Positions 16,713 to 24,951 of a DNA stretch of 45,547 nucleotides are shown in pieces; within the stretch, counting starts at the first letter, position 1, and every line of letters starts with the position of its first letter. The stretch comes from Candidatus Latescibacterota bacterium (lineage in GTDB: Bacteria > JAAXHH01). The translations under genes and the position numbers were made by a program. The notes beneath the pieces are model-generated. The model made no database searches and was not told where the DNA came from. It worked only from the letters and a program-made list of their open reading frames with translations. The stretch is from the NCBI GenBank assembly GCA_022823465.1, contig JAJEHX010000047.1, positions 1-45,547 on the forward strand, in the 5' to 3' direction.

Positions 16713-18452
16713 TTATTCCTCGATCATCTCGTGGGACGCCGCACCCGCCGGGATCATGGGATACACGTTGCCCTCTTCGGCGATCACCATGTCGAGCAAA
16801 ACGGGGCGGTCCTTGACCTTGCTCGCCTCGAGCCAGGCGCCTTCCACTTCTTCATCCTTGAAGACCCGGATGCCCACGGCGCCGTAGGCCTCCGCCAGCT
16901 TCACGAAATCCGGGTTGGAATCACGCAGGTCCACCTCCGAGTAGCGCTGCGAGTAGAACAGCTCCTGCCACTGCCGCACCATGCCGAGATAGCCGTTGTT
17001 CAGCAGTACGATCTTGATGGGCAGTCCGCAGGCCACGGCCGTGGCCATTTCCTGGATGTTCATCTGGATGCTGCCGTCGCCCGAGAACACGATGACGTCG
17101 CGATCGGGCAGGGCGAACTGGGCGCCGATGGCCGCGGGCAGGCCGAAGCCCATCGTGCCGAGCCCGCCTGAAGTGATCATCGACCGGGGGTTCGAAAAGC
17201 CGTACCACTGGGCCGCCCACATCTGGTGCTGGCCGACGTCGGTAACCACGTACGCTTCGCCCTTCGTGAGCTGGCCGATCCGCTCGATGGCGTACTGGGC
17301 GCACAGCGGCAGGTGATCCGTCTCCTTCTCGACGGTTTCCCTGTCGACCCCCTCCAGGCCTTCCTCGTGAAGACCGATCGTGTTCTGGTAGGTCAGCGGA
17401 TGGTCCCGCTTCCACGCGTCGATCTCCTTGAGCCACTCTTCCGTATCCGCCCGTTCCACCAGGGGAATGAGTTGCTGCAGCACCTTCTTCACGTCGCCCA
17501 CGATGGGCAGGTCCACCCGCACGTTCTTATTTAAGGACGACGGATCGATGTCGATATGGATCTTCTTCGAATTGGGAGAAAAATCCTCCAGCTTGCCGGT
17601 CACCCGGTCGTCGAAACGGGCGCCGATACAGACCAGCAGGTCGCACATCATCACGGCGGTGTTCGAATACCAGGTGCCGTGCATGCCGAGCATCTTGAGC
17701 GAAAGGGGATCGTTTTCCGGGTAGGCCCCGAGTCCCATGAGCGTGGTCGTGACCGGCGCGTTGAGCTTGCGGGCCAGCGTACGGACTTCCTCCGAAGCCT
17801 CGGAGATGATGGCGCCGCCGCCGACGTAGATCACCGGTTTCCTGGCCGAGGTGAGCATCTCCGCCGCCTTGCGGATCTGCTTCGGGTGTCCGTCGGTCCG
17901 GGGCTTGTACCCTCGGATATCCGGCCGTTTCGGGTAAGAGAACTCGGCTTCCCCGATCTGGACGTCCTTGGGCACGTCGATCAGGACGGGACCGGGCCTG
18001 CCGGTCGTCGCGATATGGAACGCCTCGGCGAAAACTTGCGCGATGTCTTCGGTTTCCTTGATGAGGAAGTTGTGCTTCGTGATCGGCCGGGTGATGCCCA
18101 CGGTGTCCGATTCCTGGAAGGCGTCGTTGCCGATCAGGTGCACCGGTACCTGGCCCGTGATCACGATCATCGGGATGGAATCCATGTACGCGGTCGCGAT
18201 GCCCGTCACCGTGTTGGTGGCGCCGGGACCGGAGGAGACGAGGACGACGCCGGGCTTGCCGGTCGCCCGCGCGTAGCCGTCGGCCATGTGGGTCGCGCCC
18301 TGCTCGTGTCGCACGAGGATATGCTTCAGGCCGGTGGTGCGCTGAATCACGTCATAGGTAGGAATCACTACGCCGCCGGGATACCCGAAAACGACTTCGA
18401 CCCCTTCCTGCTTCAAACACTCTATGACTATTTCCGCACCCGACAGTTCCAT
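16713..18452 (-). CDS. ilvB: Acetolactate synthase large (catalytic) subunit
   Basis: A 579-residue ThDP and FAD enzyme condensing pyruvate, the entry step of branched-chain synthesis. The catalytic Glu is in LVRHEQGATHMADGYARATG, the FAD-binding middle domain carries GARFDDRVTGKLEDF, and the ThDP motif is GDGSIQMNIQEMATAVACGL to NNGYLGMVRQWQ. The frame is open to 18569, but ATG at 18452 begins the conserved MELSGAEIVIECLKQEGVEV and has GGAGAGGG just upstream, so it is chosen. It is first in the operon, about 100 bases from the promoter at 18558-18585. No leader peptide rich in Leu, Ile or Val is seen. Confidence 0.97.
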   Translation of the reverse strand: MELSGAEIVIECLKQEGVEVVFGYPGGVVIPTYDVIQRTTGLKHILVRHEQGATHMADGYARATGKPGVVLVSSGPGATNTVTGIATAYMDSIPMIVITGQVPVHLIGNDAFQESDTVGITRPITKHNFLIKETEDIAQVFAEAFHIATTGRPGPVLIDVPKDVQIGEAEFSYPKRPDIRGYKPRTDGHPKQIRKAAEMLTSARKPVIYVGGGAIISEASEEVRTLARKLNAPVTTTLMGLGAYPENDPLSLKMLGMHGTWYSNTAVMMCDLLVCIGARFDDRVTGKLEDFSPNSKKIHIDIDPSSLNKNVRVDLPIVGDVKKVLQQLIPLVERADTEEWLKEIDAWKRDHPLTYQNTIGLHEEGLEGVDRETVEKETDHLPLCAQYAIERIGQLTKGEAYVVTDVGQHQMWAAQWYGFSNPRSMITSGGLGTMGFGLPAAIGAQFALPDRDVIVFSGDGSIQMNIQEMATAVACGLPIKIVLLNNGYLGMVRQWQELFYSQRYSEVDLRDSNPDFVKLAEAYGAVGIRVFKDEEVEGAWLEASKVKDRPVLLDMVIAEEGNVYPMIPAGAASHEMIEE

Positions 18453-18557
18453 CGACCCTCTCCTTGTAAAAACGGGCGTATTCCACCCAGAACGTGATCT
18501 GCCGTTCACGAAACCGGCTGGATTTCGTCGTGTTGAAAACCCCAACTTGTGCTTCGT

Positions 18558-18585
18558 AAAATACGCCAAAGGCGCTTGTTGTCAA
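18558..18585 (-). promoter_or_regulatory. Promoter of the ilvBNC-leuAB operon
   Basis: On the minus strand TTGACA (18585-18580), 16-base spacer and TATTTT (18563-18558). The -35 is perfect and the -10 fair. The leader to ilvB is about 100 bases. Confidence 0.5.
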
Positions 18586-18607
18586 GTTAAAACTCCATAG
18601 AAACCAC

Positions 18608-18636
18608 TTGACGAAAAGCCCTGATTCCCTTATATG
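18608..18636 (+). promoter_or_regulatory. Promoter of the TPR gene
   Basis: TTGACG (18608-18613), 17-base spacer and TATATG (18631-18636). It faces away from the ilvB promoter, with only 22 bases between the two -35 hexamers. It would give a leader of about 155 bases to the gene at 18800, with no obvious regulatory fold. Confidence 0.45.
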
Positions 18637-18799
18637 TTTTAGGCTTTGCGACAGGGGCCGGAGCCGCTGTCGATTCGACGTTTTGTCATGTGCGATTTAC
18701 GATGTATTCCTGTGTGATACGCGAAGTTAAACTCGCGCGATTTACATCCGAAATTCAACCTGGGGTTTTATACAACGAGCAATCTGGAGGACCGGGTCG

Positions 18800-19471
18800 A
18801 TGGCAAGAACCAGGCGACGCATCAGCCGTCGCGAGATGAAAGAAGACCGATTCATCCTGTGGCTGTATGAAGTAAGCAACGAGATCGATAAACACTGGAA
18901 ATCGCTTACAGCGGCTGTCGTCCTGGTGATCGTCTGCGTGGCGGGCTGGTACTACTGGGTGGACAGGCAAACCGGTGACCTGGTCGAGGCGGGCAGGGTG
19001 TTCGCACCGGGCCTGACGGCGATGCAGGACAACCGCTATGAAGACGCCATCCCCATATTCGAGCGGGTCGTGAATGAATTCGGCGGGTCACCCCTTGCGC
19101 TCGAGGCAACGATAGAGCTGGCCAATGCCTGTTTCCAGACGGGCGACTTCGAAAAGGCGCGTACGTACTACCAGGCGTTCCTGGACGAGTACGGGGACGA
19201 GGACGCTTATTTTCAGTTGACGGCGCGCTCAGGACTGGCCGCCTGTGACGAGGAAGAAGAGAAATACGAAGAGGCTGCCAGCCAGTACCTCGCCCTGGCG
19301 GAAGAAGATCCGGACAGCTACCTTGCTCCGGGCTTTCTGCTCGACGCCGCGCGGTGTTACACGGCCGCGGAAGATAAGGAACAGGCCAGGGCGTTGTACG
19401 ACCGTATCGTCGAAACCTACGAAGCCACGCCGTACGCCCGGGACGCCCAGATCGCGTTGACCACGCTCTAA
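18800..19471 (+). CDS. Membrane-anchored TPR protein (YfgM-like)
   Basis: A 223-residue protein with a basic N-terminus (MARTRRRISRREMKEDRF), one transmembrane helix at about 36-54 (SLTAAVVLVIVCVAGWYYWV) and a periplasmic domain of TPR units: EDAIPIFERVVNEFGGSPLA, GDFEKARTYYQAFLDEYGDE, EEAASQYLALAEEDP and EQARALYDRIVETYEATPYA. The plan matches YfgM/ancillary SecYEG translocon subunits and other periplasmic scaffold proteins. ATG at 18800 has CTGGAGGA upstream. Its last codons and stop are repeated three more times in the 100-base gap before the aminotransferase. Confidence 0.82.
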   Translation: MARTRRRISRREMKEDRFILWLYEVSNEIDKHWKSLTAAVVLVIVCVAGWYYWVDRQTGDLVEAGRVFAPGLTAMQDNRYEDAIPIFERVVNEFGGSPLALEATIELANACFQTGDFEKARTYYQAFLDEYGDEDAYFQLTARSGLAACDEEEEKYEEAASQYLALAEEDPDSYLAPGFLLDAARCYTAAEDKEQARALYDRIVETYEATPYARDAQIALTTL

Positions 19472-19537
19472 CCCTCGCGTTGACCGGGTATTGGCCCTTG
19501 TGTTGACAGCGCTCTGACCCTAGTGTTGGCGTGACTG
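19454..19537 (+). repeat. 23-bp tandem repeats starting in the end of the TPR gene
   Basis: Units begin at 19454, 19477, 19500 and 19523, each opening with G(C/T)GTTG. The first holds the last codons and TAA of the TPR gene and the later ones are degenerate copies in the intergenic space. Copy C preserves GCTCTGACCCTA where copy A has GCTCTAACCCTC. Confidence 0.65.
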
Positions 19538-19579
19538 CGAGGCGTAACTGCGCATTGGCCGCGCACTGACGGAGATCGC

Positions 19580-20719
19580 GTGAAGGTAACCAACTTCGCC
19601 CCCGGACCCACGCCGGTTCCCGACCGTGTCGTCCAGAAGATGTCGGAACCGATCCTCACCCACCGTTCCAGCGAATTCAGCGATCTGCTCAGGCAGGTCA
19701 CGGCGGATCTCAAGCACGTGTTTCAAACGAAGCATGACGTGCTCGTGCTTACGGCGTCCGGCAGCGGCGCCATGGAGGCCGCGGTCGTCAACCTGCTGTC
19801 CCCGGGAGACCGGGTGCTGGCGGTACGCGGAGGGAAGTTCGGCGGGAGATGGATCGAATTATGCGAGACCTTCGGCCTGGACGCATTGCCCTTCGACGTG
19901 GAGTGGGGCAGGGCGGCGGATCCGGATGAAATCGATCGAGTCCTGGGGGAGCGGGGGCCCTTCGAGGCCGTGCTGGCCACCCACAGCGAAACGTCCACGG
20001 GGGTGCTCCACGACATCGAAGCGCTGGGACGCGTCGCCCGCAAACACGGCTGCTACTTCATCGTCGACGCCATCAGCGGACTGGGCGCCAACGAGCTCAG
20101 GACGGACGACTGGCACGTCGATATTGCCCTGACAGGTTCGCAGAAGGCGCTCATGGTCCCGCCCGGACTCTCCTTCATCAGCGTCAGCGAACGCGCCTGG
20201 CAGGGGATCGAAAGAAACGCCCTGCCGTCCTACTATCTCAACCTCAAACGGGCGAGGGACTCCTTCGACAAGGGGCTCACACCCTATACGCCGGCCGTCT
20301 CCCTGCTCATGGGGCTGGGCGAGTCACTGAGGATGATGAAGGAAATCGGCCTGGAGGAAATCTACCGGATGCACGAACGGAACGCCCGGGTGACCCGCGC
20401 GGGCGTTGCCGCCCTGGGCCTGGAACTCTTCGCCCGCAGACCCTCGAACGTACTCACGTCAGTGCTCATGCCACCCGGTATTGACGGGTCCGCATTGCTT
20501 AAGACGATCAAGAGGGAACGGGGGGTGACCATCGCGAACGGCATGGAGCAATACAAAGGCAAGGCCATTCGCATTGCCCACCTGGGCTATGATATCGCTC
20601 CGCCGGACATGCTGGTCGCCATATCGGCCCTCGAGCACGGCCTGAACCGCCACGGGTACGATTTCGAGTCAGGCGCGGGCATCGCCGCGGCGCAACGGGT
20701 TATCCTGGAAACGAGTTGA
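19580..20719 (+). CDS. Class V aminotransferase (serine/alanine-glyoxylate type)
   Basis: A 379-residue fold-type I PLP enzyme. FAPGPTPVPDRVVQKMSEPI and THRSSEFSDLL are the family's N-terminus. VLVLTASGSGAMEAAVVNLL is the PLP phosphate region, HSETSTGVLHDIEAL and IVDAISGLGANEL hold the ring-binding Asp, and GSQKALMVPPGLSF holds the Schiff-base lysine. Relatives transfer amino groups among serine, alanine, glyoxylate and pyruvate and often feed the serine or glyoxylate pathways. GTG start with GGAG upstream. The last bases (ACGAGTTGAG then ACTGGTTGAAG) show a weak stop-containing repeat. The exact substrate is open. Confidence 0.9.
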   Translation: MKVTNFAPGPTPVPDRVVQKMSEPILTHRSSEFSDLLRQVTADLKHVFQTKHDVLVLTASGSGAMEAAVVNLLSPGDRVLAVRGGKFGGRWIELCETFGLDALPFDVEWGRAADPDEIDRVLGERGPFEAVLATHSETSTGVLHDIEALGRVARKHGCYFIVDAISGLGANELRTDDWHVDIALTGSQKALMVPPGLSFISVSERAWQGIERNALPSYYLNLKRARDSFDKGLTPYTPAVSLLMGLGESLRMMKEIGLEEIYRMHERNARVTRAGVAALGLELFARRPSNVLTSVLMPPGIDGSALLKTIKRERGVTIANGMEQYKGKAIRIAHLGYDIAPPDMLVAISALEHGLNRHGYDFESGAGIAAAQRVILETS

Positions 20720-20764
20720 GACTGGTTGAAGAGTTGGGCAGCCGCGGACGCCTCTACCGGGCAT

Positions 20765-22270
20765 TCAGTTATTCAGTTCGCGGATCTCGATGTTGCCGTT
20801 GCTGGTCTCCAGCCAGATCCTGGTGCCGCCGCCGTTGAGCAGGTACGTTGCGCTGATCTCCCCCTCTTCCACGTCTTCCTCGTAGCGCTCAGCTTCCAAA
20901 TCGGACCTGATCTTGTATCGCAGTGAATAATCTATGTCGGTGGCGCGAGCAGGTATAGCTGGAGACTTTATGGTCGACTTTATTCGCTTGTTTACGGATT
21001 CTCGCTGGGCTGCATGTAATTCCCTCTGCACCTCTGCCAACATCCGTTGCAGATCTTCGGACGTCATCTCTGCCTGGTCCATGCTTCGTGATACGGCTTC
21101 ATCTATGTTCTTCTTTATCTTGTTGATAATCTCCTTCAACTTTTCCTCGTCGATCTCCACGATCGCCTGATCGTATTCGAACGTTACCTTCTCGGCCAGA
21201 TCGGCAGCTGTGAGTACAGGTAAGCGAATGGACTTGCCGGAGGAGGGGTCAACAAACACACCGAATCTCGATCTCTTGTCTACGTGGATCCGTGCTTCGA
21301 TGGTCGCCTTCGCTTTCGGGTCCACGTAGAGCACAATGTCCCCGCCGGCCGAAATGAGCGAGCTGTTCTTGGACCCCTCCGGGATGATTTCGGCCAGGAC
21401 GTCGCCGCCCGCGGTGCGCGCATCGATCGCTCCCGACACGTTAAGCAGATCCAGTTCGCCCCCGGCGGTTTTGGCCTGGATGACACCCTTCGCGTTGCGC
21501 AGTTCGATATCGCCGCCGGCCGTCGTGATCCGGGCGTTCCCCAATAGCTCGTCGATCTCGATATCGCCGCCGGAGGTGGTGATTCGGGCTTTTCCGCCTA
21601 CGTACTCGATGGCGATGTCTCCGCCGGAAGTCTGGGCTTCCAGCGTATTGCCCACGTGCCCGATCCGGATATCTCCGCCGGAAGTCTGGACGTCCAGGTC
21701 GGACGAGGCCTTCTCCACACAGATATCGCCTCCCGAGGTCTGCAGGTGCACGTCGCCGCCTACCGTGCCCACCCGGATGTCCCCGCCGGACGTGGTCAGC
21801 TCCACTTCACCGCTGATATCCCGGAGCGTTACGTCGCCGCCCGAAGTGTGACTCCTCACGTCGCCGGTCAGGTCGCCCACGACCTCGATATCCCCTCCGC
21901 CGGTGCGCAGGTCCAGGTCGAACTCCGCGGGCAGGTCGATTTTGAAACGCAAGTCGTTTCTTCGATATCTTGGAAACCTCGGATCGTAATCGACGCGCAG
22001 GATGCCCCCCTCGTACCGTATCCTGAGATCATTTACGCCGTTTGCCGGGATACCCTGGACGGTCACCACCGCTTCGTTCTTCCTCCACGTGGAGATTGTG
22101 ATGTCGCCTGCCCTGGTGTTCAGATCGAGCTTCCCGTCCCTTTCCACCTGGAAAGTCTCCGTTCGGCTGCCGGCAATCCTGCTCTGGTCATCCGTAGCCG
22201 CCAGGGCCTGCTGCGCCAGGGCTTGCTGTGCAAACAACAAAATGCCGAAAGTACAGATCAGTAATCTCAT
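20765..22270 (-). CDS. DUF4097-type beta-solenoid protein with 18-residue repeats
   Basis: A 501-residue exported protein. A signal peptide (MRLLICTFGILLFAQQALAQ) precedes a DUF4097/adhesin-like region. From residue 123 to about 325 there are eleven T-(S/A)-G-G-D-(I/V) repeats. Units 2-9 are exactly 18 residues, for example TSGGDIEIDELLGNARIT. Such regular turns build a right-handed beta-helix. A helical, charged segment follows (KVTFEYDQ to about 430), rich in Lys and Glu and likely coiled coil, then a C-terminal strand pair. It is the third gene after the ECF sigma and anti-sigma factor, so it is the likely output or sensor partner of that system. The final AACTGAAT is directly doubled and supplies the stop. 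Confidence 0.8.
   Translation of the reverse strand: MRLLICTFGILLFAQQALAQQALAATDDQSRIAGSRTETFQVERDGKLDLNTRAGDITISTWRKNEAVVTVQGIPANGVNDLRIRYEGGILRVDYDPRFPRYRRNDLRFKIDLPAEFDLDLRTGGGDIEVVGDLTGDVRSHTSGGDVTLRDISGEVELTTSGGDIRVGTVGGDVHLQTSGGDICVEKASSDLDVQTSGGDIRIGHVGNTLEAQTSGGDIAIEYVGGKARITTSGGDIEIDELLGNARITTAGGDIELRNAKGVIQAKTAGGELDLLNVSGAIDARTAGGDVLAEIIPEGSKNSSLISAGGDIVLYVDPKAKATIEARIHVDKRSRFGVFVDPSSGKSIRLPVLTAADLAEKVTFEYDQAIVEIDEEKLKEIINKIKKNIDEAVSRSMDQAEMTSEDLQRMLAEVQRELHAAQRESVNKRIKSTIKSPAIPARATDIDYSLRYKIRSDLEAERYEEDVEEGEISATYLLNGGGTRIWLETSNGNIEIRELNN
21296..21904 (-). repeat. 54-bp coding tandem repeat array
   Basis: Eleven units encoding the GGD turns of the DUF4097-type protein. Eight consecutive units keep an exact 54-bp spacing. 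The third to seventh are the most alike at the DNA level, suggesting recent expansion. Confidence 0.75.
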
Positions 22271-22300
22271 AATCGCTACTCCTCTGTCGGCCGCGTCCCG

Positions 22301-23308
22301 TTACGGTGCGGACAGGTTGCTAAGCACGGTCCTTGCCTTCGTGCGGATATAGGCATTTTCATCGGAAACCATTCTGGCTCTGAGTACCCTTTCCAGGTTT
22401 TCGTCGTACGAAGCCGGCACCTGCTCCTGCAGCCGGTTGATCGCGTTTATCCTGAGGGCCGGGTTTTCGTCGAAGACCAGCGTGTGGATCATGGCGTCCC
22501 TGATTTCCTCGTCGAAAGGATACCGGGAGAGTGCGTTGAACGCCTCGCCGCGGACCCCGCGATTCGAGTCCGTTTTCAGGGCGGTAACGAGGGCATCCTT
22601 GATCTCGCGTGCCGAATGCAGGTCTTCGGAAGCGCTCACGGCGTTCACCGCCCGCAGCCTGACCCCGGGATTCTGTTCATTCAGCACGGTAAAGGTGAGC
22701 ACGCGTTGTATGCCGGGATCGTCGACCGTTCCCCTGATCTGCACCGGCCGAACGGCTTCGAAACCGATTTCCAGCATGCCGTCGGACAGGTCCGAATCCA
22801 CGAACCGGACGTTGGAGATGGCCACGTCGTCATTGGTCAACAGGTCCGTCTGATCCATGTCCGGCGCCGCGAAACCAGCCGCGAGACCAGTGGTACGGTC
22901 TCCCTGGAAGGCCAGGTAGTAACCCGCCACCAGGCCGATGAACAACAGCAGTGCTCCGCCGAGAACGGAGCGGTAGGAAGGATACGTGTTGAACGTAAGA
23001 CTTTGCAGGGCATTAAGAAAGCGATCTATCCACGCCTTCGGGAAACGGCGTTCCGGGAGGCTGAGCGTCAGGGCGGACCACAGGTTGCCGCGGGCCTCCC
23101 TCAGGTCCGCGTCTCCGGGACGGGCAGGCGCGGCGTCTTCCATAAGGAGTCTGAATTCCTCCAGACGGGCCCGGTACGCCTGGCACCGGTCACAGGATAC
23201 GAGATGATCGTCCAGCTGCCGCTGATCCGTGTCGGACAATTCACCGTACTGGGAGAGTTCCAGCCATTCCTCCCATTTCTCGTGAGACAGGCTCCTATCC
23301 TCTTTCAT
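22301..23308 (-). CDS. Zinc-finger anti-sigma factor with HEAT-like C-terminus
   Basis: A 335-residue membrane anti-sigma factor. The N-terminal anti-sigma domain has LDDHLVSCDRCQAYRARLEE, the H-x3-C-x2-C zinc motif (His35, Cys39, Cys42). One transmembrane helix lies at about 113-134 (SVLGGALLLFIGLVAGYYLA). The outside domain has three or four HEAT-like helical pairs: NPGVRLRAVNAVSASEDLHS, NRGVRGEAFNALSRYPFD, NPALRINAINRLQEQV and NAYIRTKARTVLSNL. Its ATG overlaps the sigma gene's stop by 4 bases (ATGA), the usual coupling of a sigma factor to its inhibitor. The HEAT part may sense envelope proteins. Confidence 0.88.
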   Translation of the reverse strand: MKEDRSLSHEKWEEWLELSQYGELSDTDQRQLDDHLVSCDRCQAYRARLEEFRLLMEDAAPARPGDADLREARGNLWSALTLSLPERRFPKAWIDRFLNALQSLTFNTYPSYRSVLGGALLLFIGLVAGYYLAFQGDRTTGLAAGFAAPDMDQTDLLTNDDVAISNVRFVDSDLSDGMLEIGFEAVRPVQIRGTVDDPGIQRVLTFTVLNEQNPGVRLRAVNAVSASEDLHSAREIKDALVTALKTDSNRGVRGEAFNALSRYPFDEEIRDAMIHTLVFDENPALRINAINRLQEQVPASYDENLERVLRARMVSDENAYIRTKARTVLSNLSAP

Positions 23309-23907
23309 GACGATGTGTCCTTAAGTTGTTCACGCAGCCTCCGGGTGGCGTCGAACAGGTACTTCTTGACCGCCCCTTCGGTGCATTCGATGATTCCGGC
23401 GATTTCTCTCAGTTTGAATCCTTCGTGATGCCGCAGAACGAACACGGTGCGTTGACGGGGCGAAAGGGCGCCGACGGCCGTCCGGATACGCGCCGAGAGT
23501 TCGTTGTTGATGGCCAGGGCGTCCGTCTGGTCGGGAGCGACCGGTAAAACGCCGTTTCGGACGGTGCCGGTATCTTCCGAAAAGTCTTCTTCGATGGGGA
23601 CGAAGCGATTCTTCCCGTGCTTCGTCCTGTGCGTGAGGCAGACATTGGTGACGATCCGGTACAGGTAGGTGGAAAACCGGCTTCTGAATTCGAATTTGGG
23701 CAGCGCCTTGAAGACCCGTATGAACACTTCCTGGTAAACATCCTTTGCGTCGTCCACGTTCCCCACGAAGGACACGGCCATGGACAGCACTTTCTCGTCA
23801 TACCGGTATACGAGTTTTTCCAAAGCCCCTATGTCGCCGCCTCTGGCCCTGAGAATCAACGCGTGGTCGTCCAGATCCGCATGACCTTTTACCGAATCAA
23901 ATTCCAT
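23305..23907 (-). CDS. ECF-type RNA polymerase sigma factor
   Basis: A 200-residue ECF sigma factor. Region 2 is LEKLVYRYDEKVLSMAVSFV to DVYQEVFIRVFKALPKF and FSTYLYRIVTNVCL; region 4 is ALSPRQRTVFVLRHHEGF, KLREIAGIIECTEGAVKKYL. The frame is open to an ATG at 23976, but the ATG at 23907 is preceded by AGGAAGG at 5 bases and gives the normal family length. It directs polymerase to envelope- or stress-type promoters and is held by the downstream anti-sigma factor. The DUF4097-type gene lies 30 bases after that, so the three form one operon. Confidence 0.93.
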   Translation of the reverse strand: MEFDSVKGHADLDDHALILRARGGDIGALEKLVYRYDEKVLSMAVSFVGNVDDAKDVYQEVFIRVFKALPKFEFRSRFSTYLYRIVTNVCLTHRTKHGKNRFVPIEEDFSEDTGTVRNGVLPVAPDQTDALAINNELSARIRTAVGALSPRQRTVFVLRHHEGFKLREIAGIIECTEGAVKKYLFDATRRLREQLKDTSS

Positions 23908-24536
23908 GTCGCCTTCCTGGCAGTCCGGTTCGGTTCGGCTTTCGAGTTTCCGGGCAGTTTCCACGACGGTCACCATGGGAACGCGGTACGTGTACAGGTC
24001 GCCTGCTGTTCATGAGACCGCGCATGTACCGAATTGGTTGGGGCGACCGCGCTTTTTTCAAAATAAGGAGGCGCGGACCCGTAAAATAAAAGTGGGGCGC
24101 GGCCTGAACGCGGGCGCGGCCTGATGTATTTTAACGCGTTGGAACGAAAAAGTCGATCTGATCAGATGACGGAGACGATACGACAGGGCGTCCGTGCCGA
24201 ATGGGTGTCCAGTTTAGGAGTTTGAGATTCGGGATAGAAGAGAGATTGCGCCGTGTCCGGCGCAGCTGCTGGAGGAGGTCTGCGCGGAACGCCGCATGGG
24301 AGGTATTCAGACCGGGAAAGCAATCGATTGGCCAAGAGGGCCAGAGGTTTGCTGTTTCCGTCCCCGCTTACAGTACCGGAAGGCGCATTGCGAGGTATTG
24401 CGAGCAACACGCGCCCTGCTGCCACTACCATCCGGTGTTAAGGATCCATACCACGCGGCGGACCCCGTGGCACAGACGCTTCCGCATGCCCTGCGGCCCG
24501 TCGATGCGGGCATCAGCAATCTACGTACCGCGGGCG
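23908..24536. other. Intergenic region without a supported gene
   Basis: About 630 bases between the sigma factor start and the end of tatA. Several long frames cross it on both strands, but their composition and lack of start signals mark them as spurious. It contains small hairpins, for example GCCCG-TCGATG-CGGGC near 24497, that could end tatA transcription. No known structured RNA could be recognised. Confidence 0.45.
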
Positions 24537-24731
24537 TCAGCCATCCTTGGAGGCGGATGTACCCGAGGTACTCTGATTCTCTTCGGCGGGCTCTTTCTTC
24601 TGCGCTTTCTTGAACTCTGTGATGCCCTGACCCAGGCCCTTGGCCAGCTCAGGAAGCTTTTTGGCGCCAAAGAGGACCATGACGATCACGAGAATGATAA
24701 TCAGTTCTGTCGTGCCGAAACTACCAAGCAT
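24537..24731 (-). CDS. tatA: Sec-independent translocase subunit TatA
   Basis: A 64-residue TatA-type subunit that builds the twin-arginine translocation pore. It has a short periplasmic start ([10 protein letters not shown]), one membrane helix [12 protein letters not shown], the FGxxKLP hinge (FGAKKLPEL) and an amphipathic helix [15 protein letters not shown], then a polar Glu/Ser-rich tail. The ATG at 24731 is preceded by AGGAGGTGAT, a 10-base full complement to the 16S rRNA end, so expression should be high. A promoter lies just upstream. It stands alone; tatB and tatC must be elsewhere. Confidence 0.93.
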   Translation of the reverse strand: MLGSFGTTELIIILVIVMVLFGAKKLPELAKGLGQGITEFKKAQKKEPAEENQSTSGTSASKDG

Positions 24732-24753
24732 TCGAATCACCTCCTCGATCTTG

Positions 24754-24782
24754 AGGATACGGTTATCGCTCCATCTTGTCAA
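24754..24782 (-). promoter_or_regulatory. Promoter of tatA
   Basis: On the minus strand TTGACA (24782-24777), 17-base spacer and TATCCT (24759-24754). Transcription would start near 24747, leaving a leader of about 16 bases filled by the Shine-Dalgarno. Confidence 0.7.
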
Positions 24783-24951
24783 GCGGCAATGTACGGTTAT
24801 CCCGTCACGGCATATGGCATGAACGGTACCGGGCCGGTCTTGCGGGGGAGCGGTCTAGAATCCTTGCCATTGCATACAATGAACGTTTATTTAGTGCTTA
24901 GCAACGCATACGATGACTTTGAAGACCATTCATTCGTTCAGGGAGGACATC

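Noticed and set aside
18453-18557. Attenuator or leader peptide for the ilv-leu operon
   Set aside because: No frame rich in Leu, Ile or Val and no alternating terminator/antiterminator stems were found.
21296-21904. Regular 54-bp spacing as a CRISPR-like array
   Set aside because: The units are coding, keep a long open frame and have no variable spacers.
24340-24420. CCGGAAGG word resembling the SRP RNA core
   Set aside because: The surrounding bases do not form the conserved SRP hairpin and the GGAAGCAGCC part is missing.
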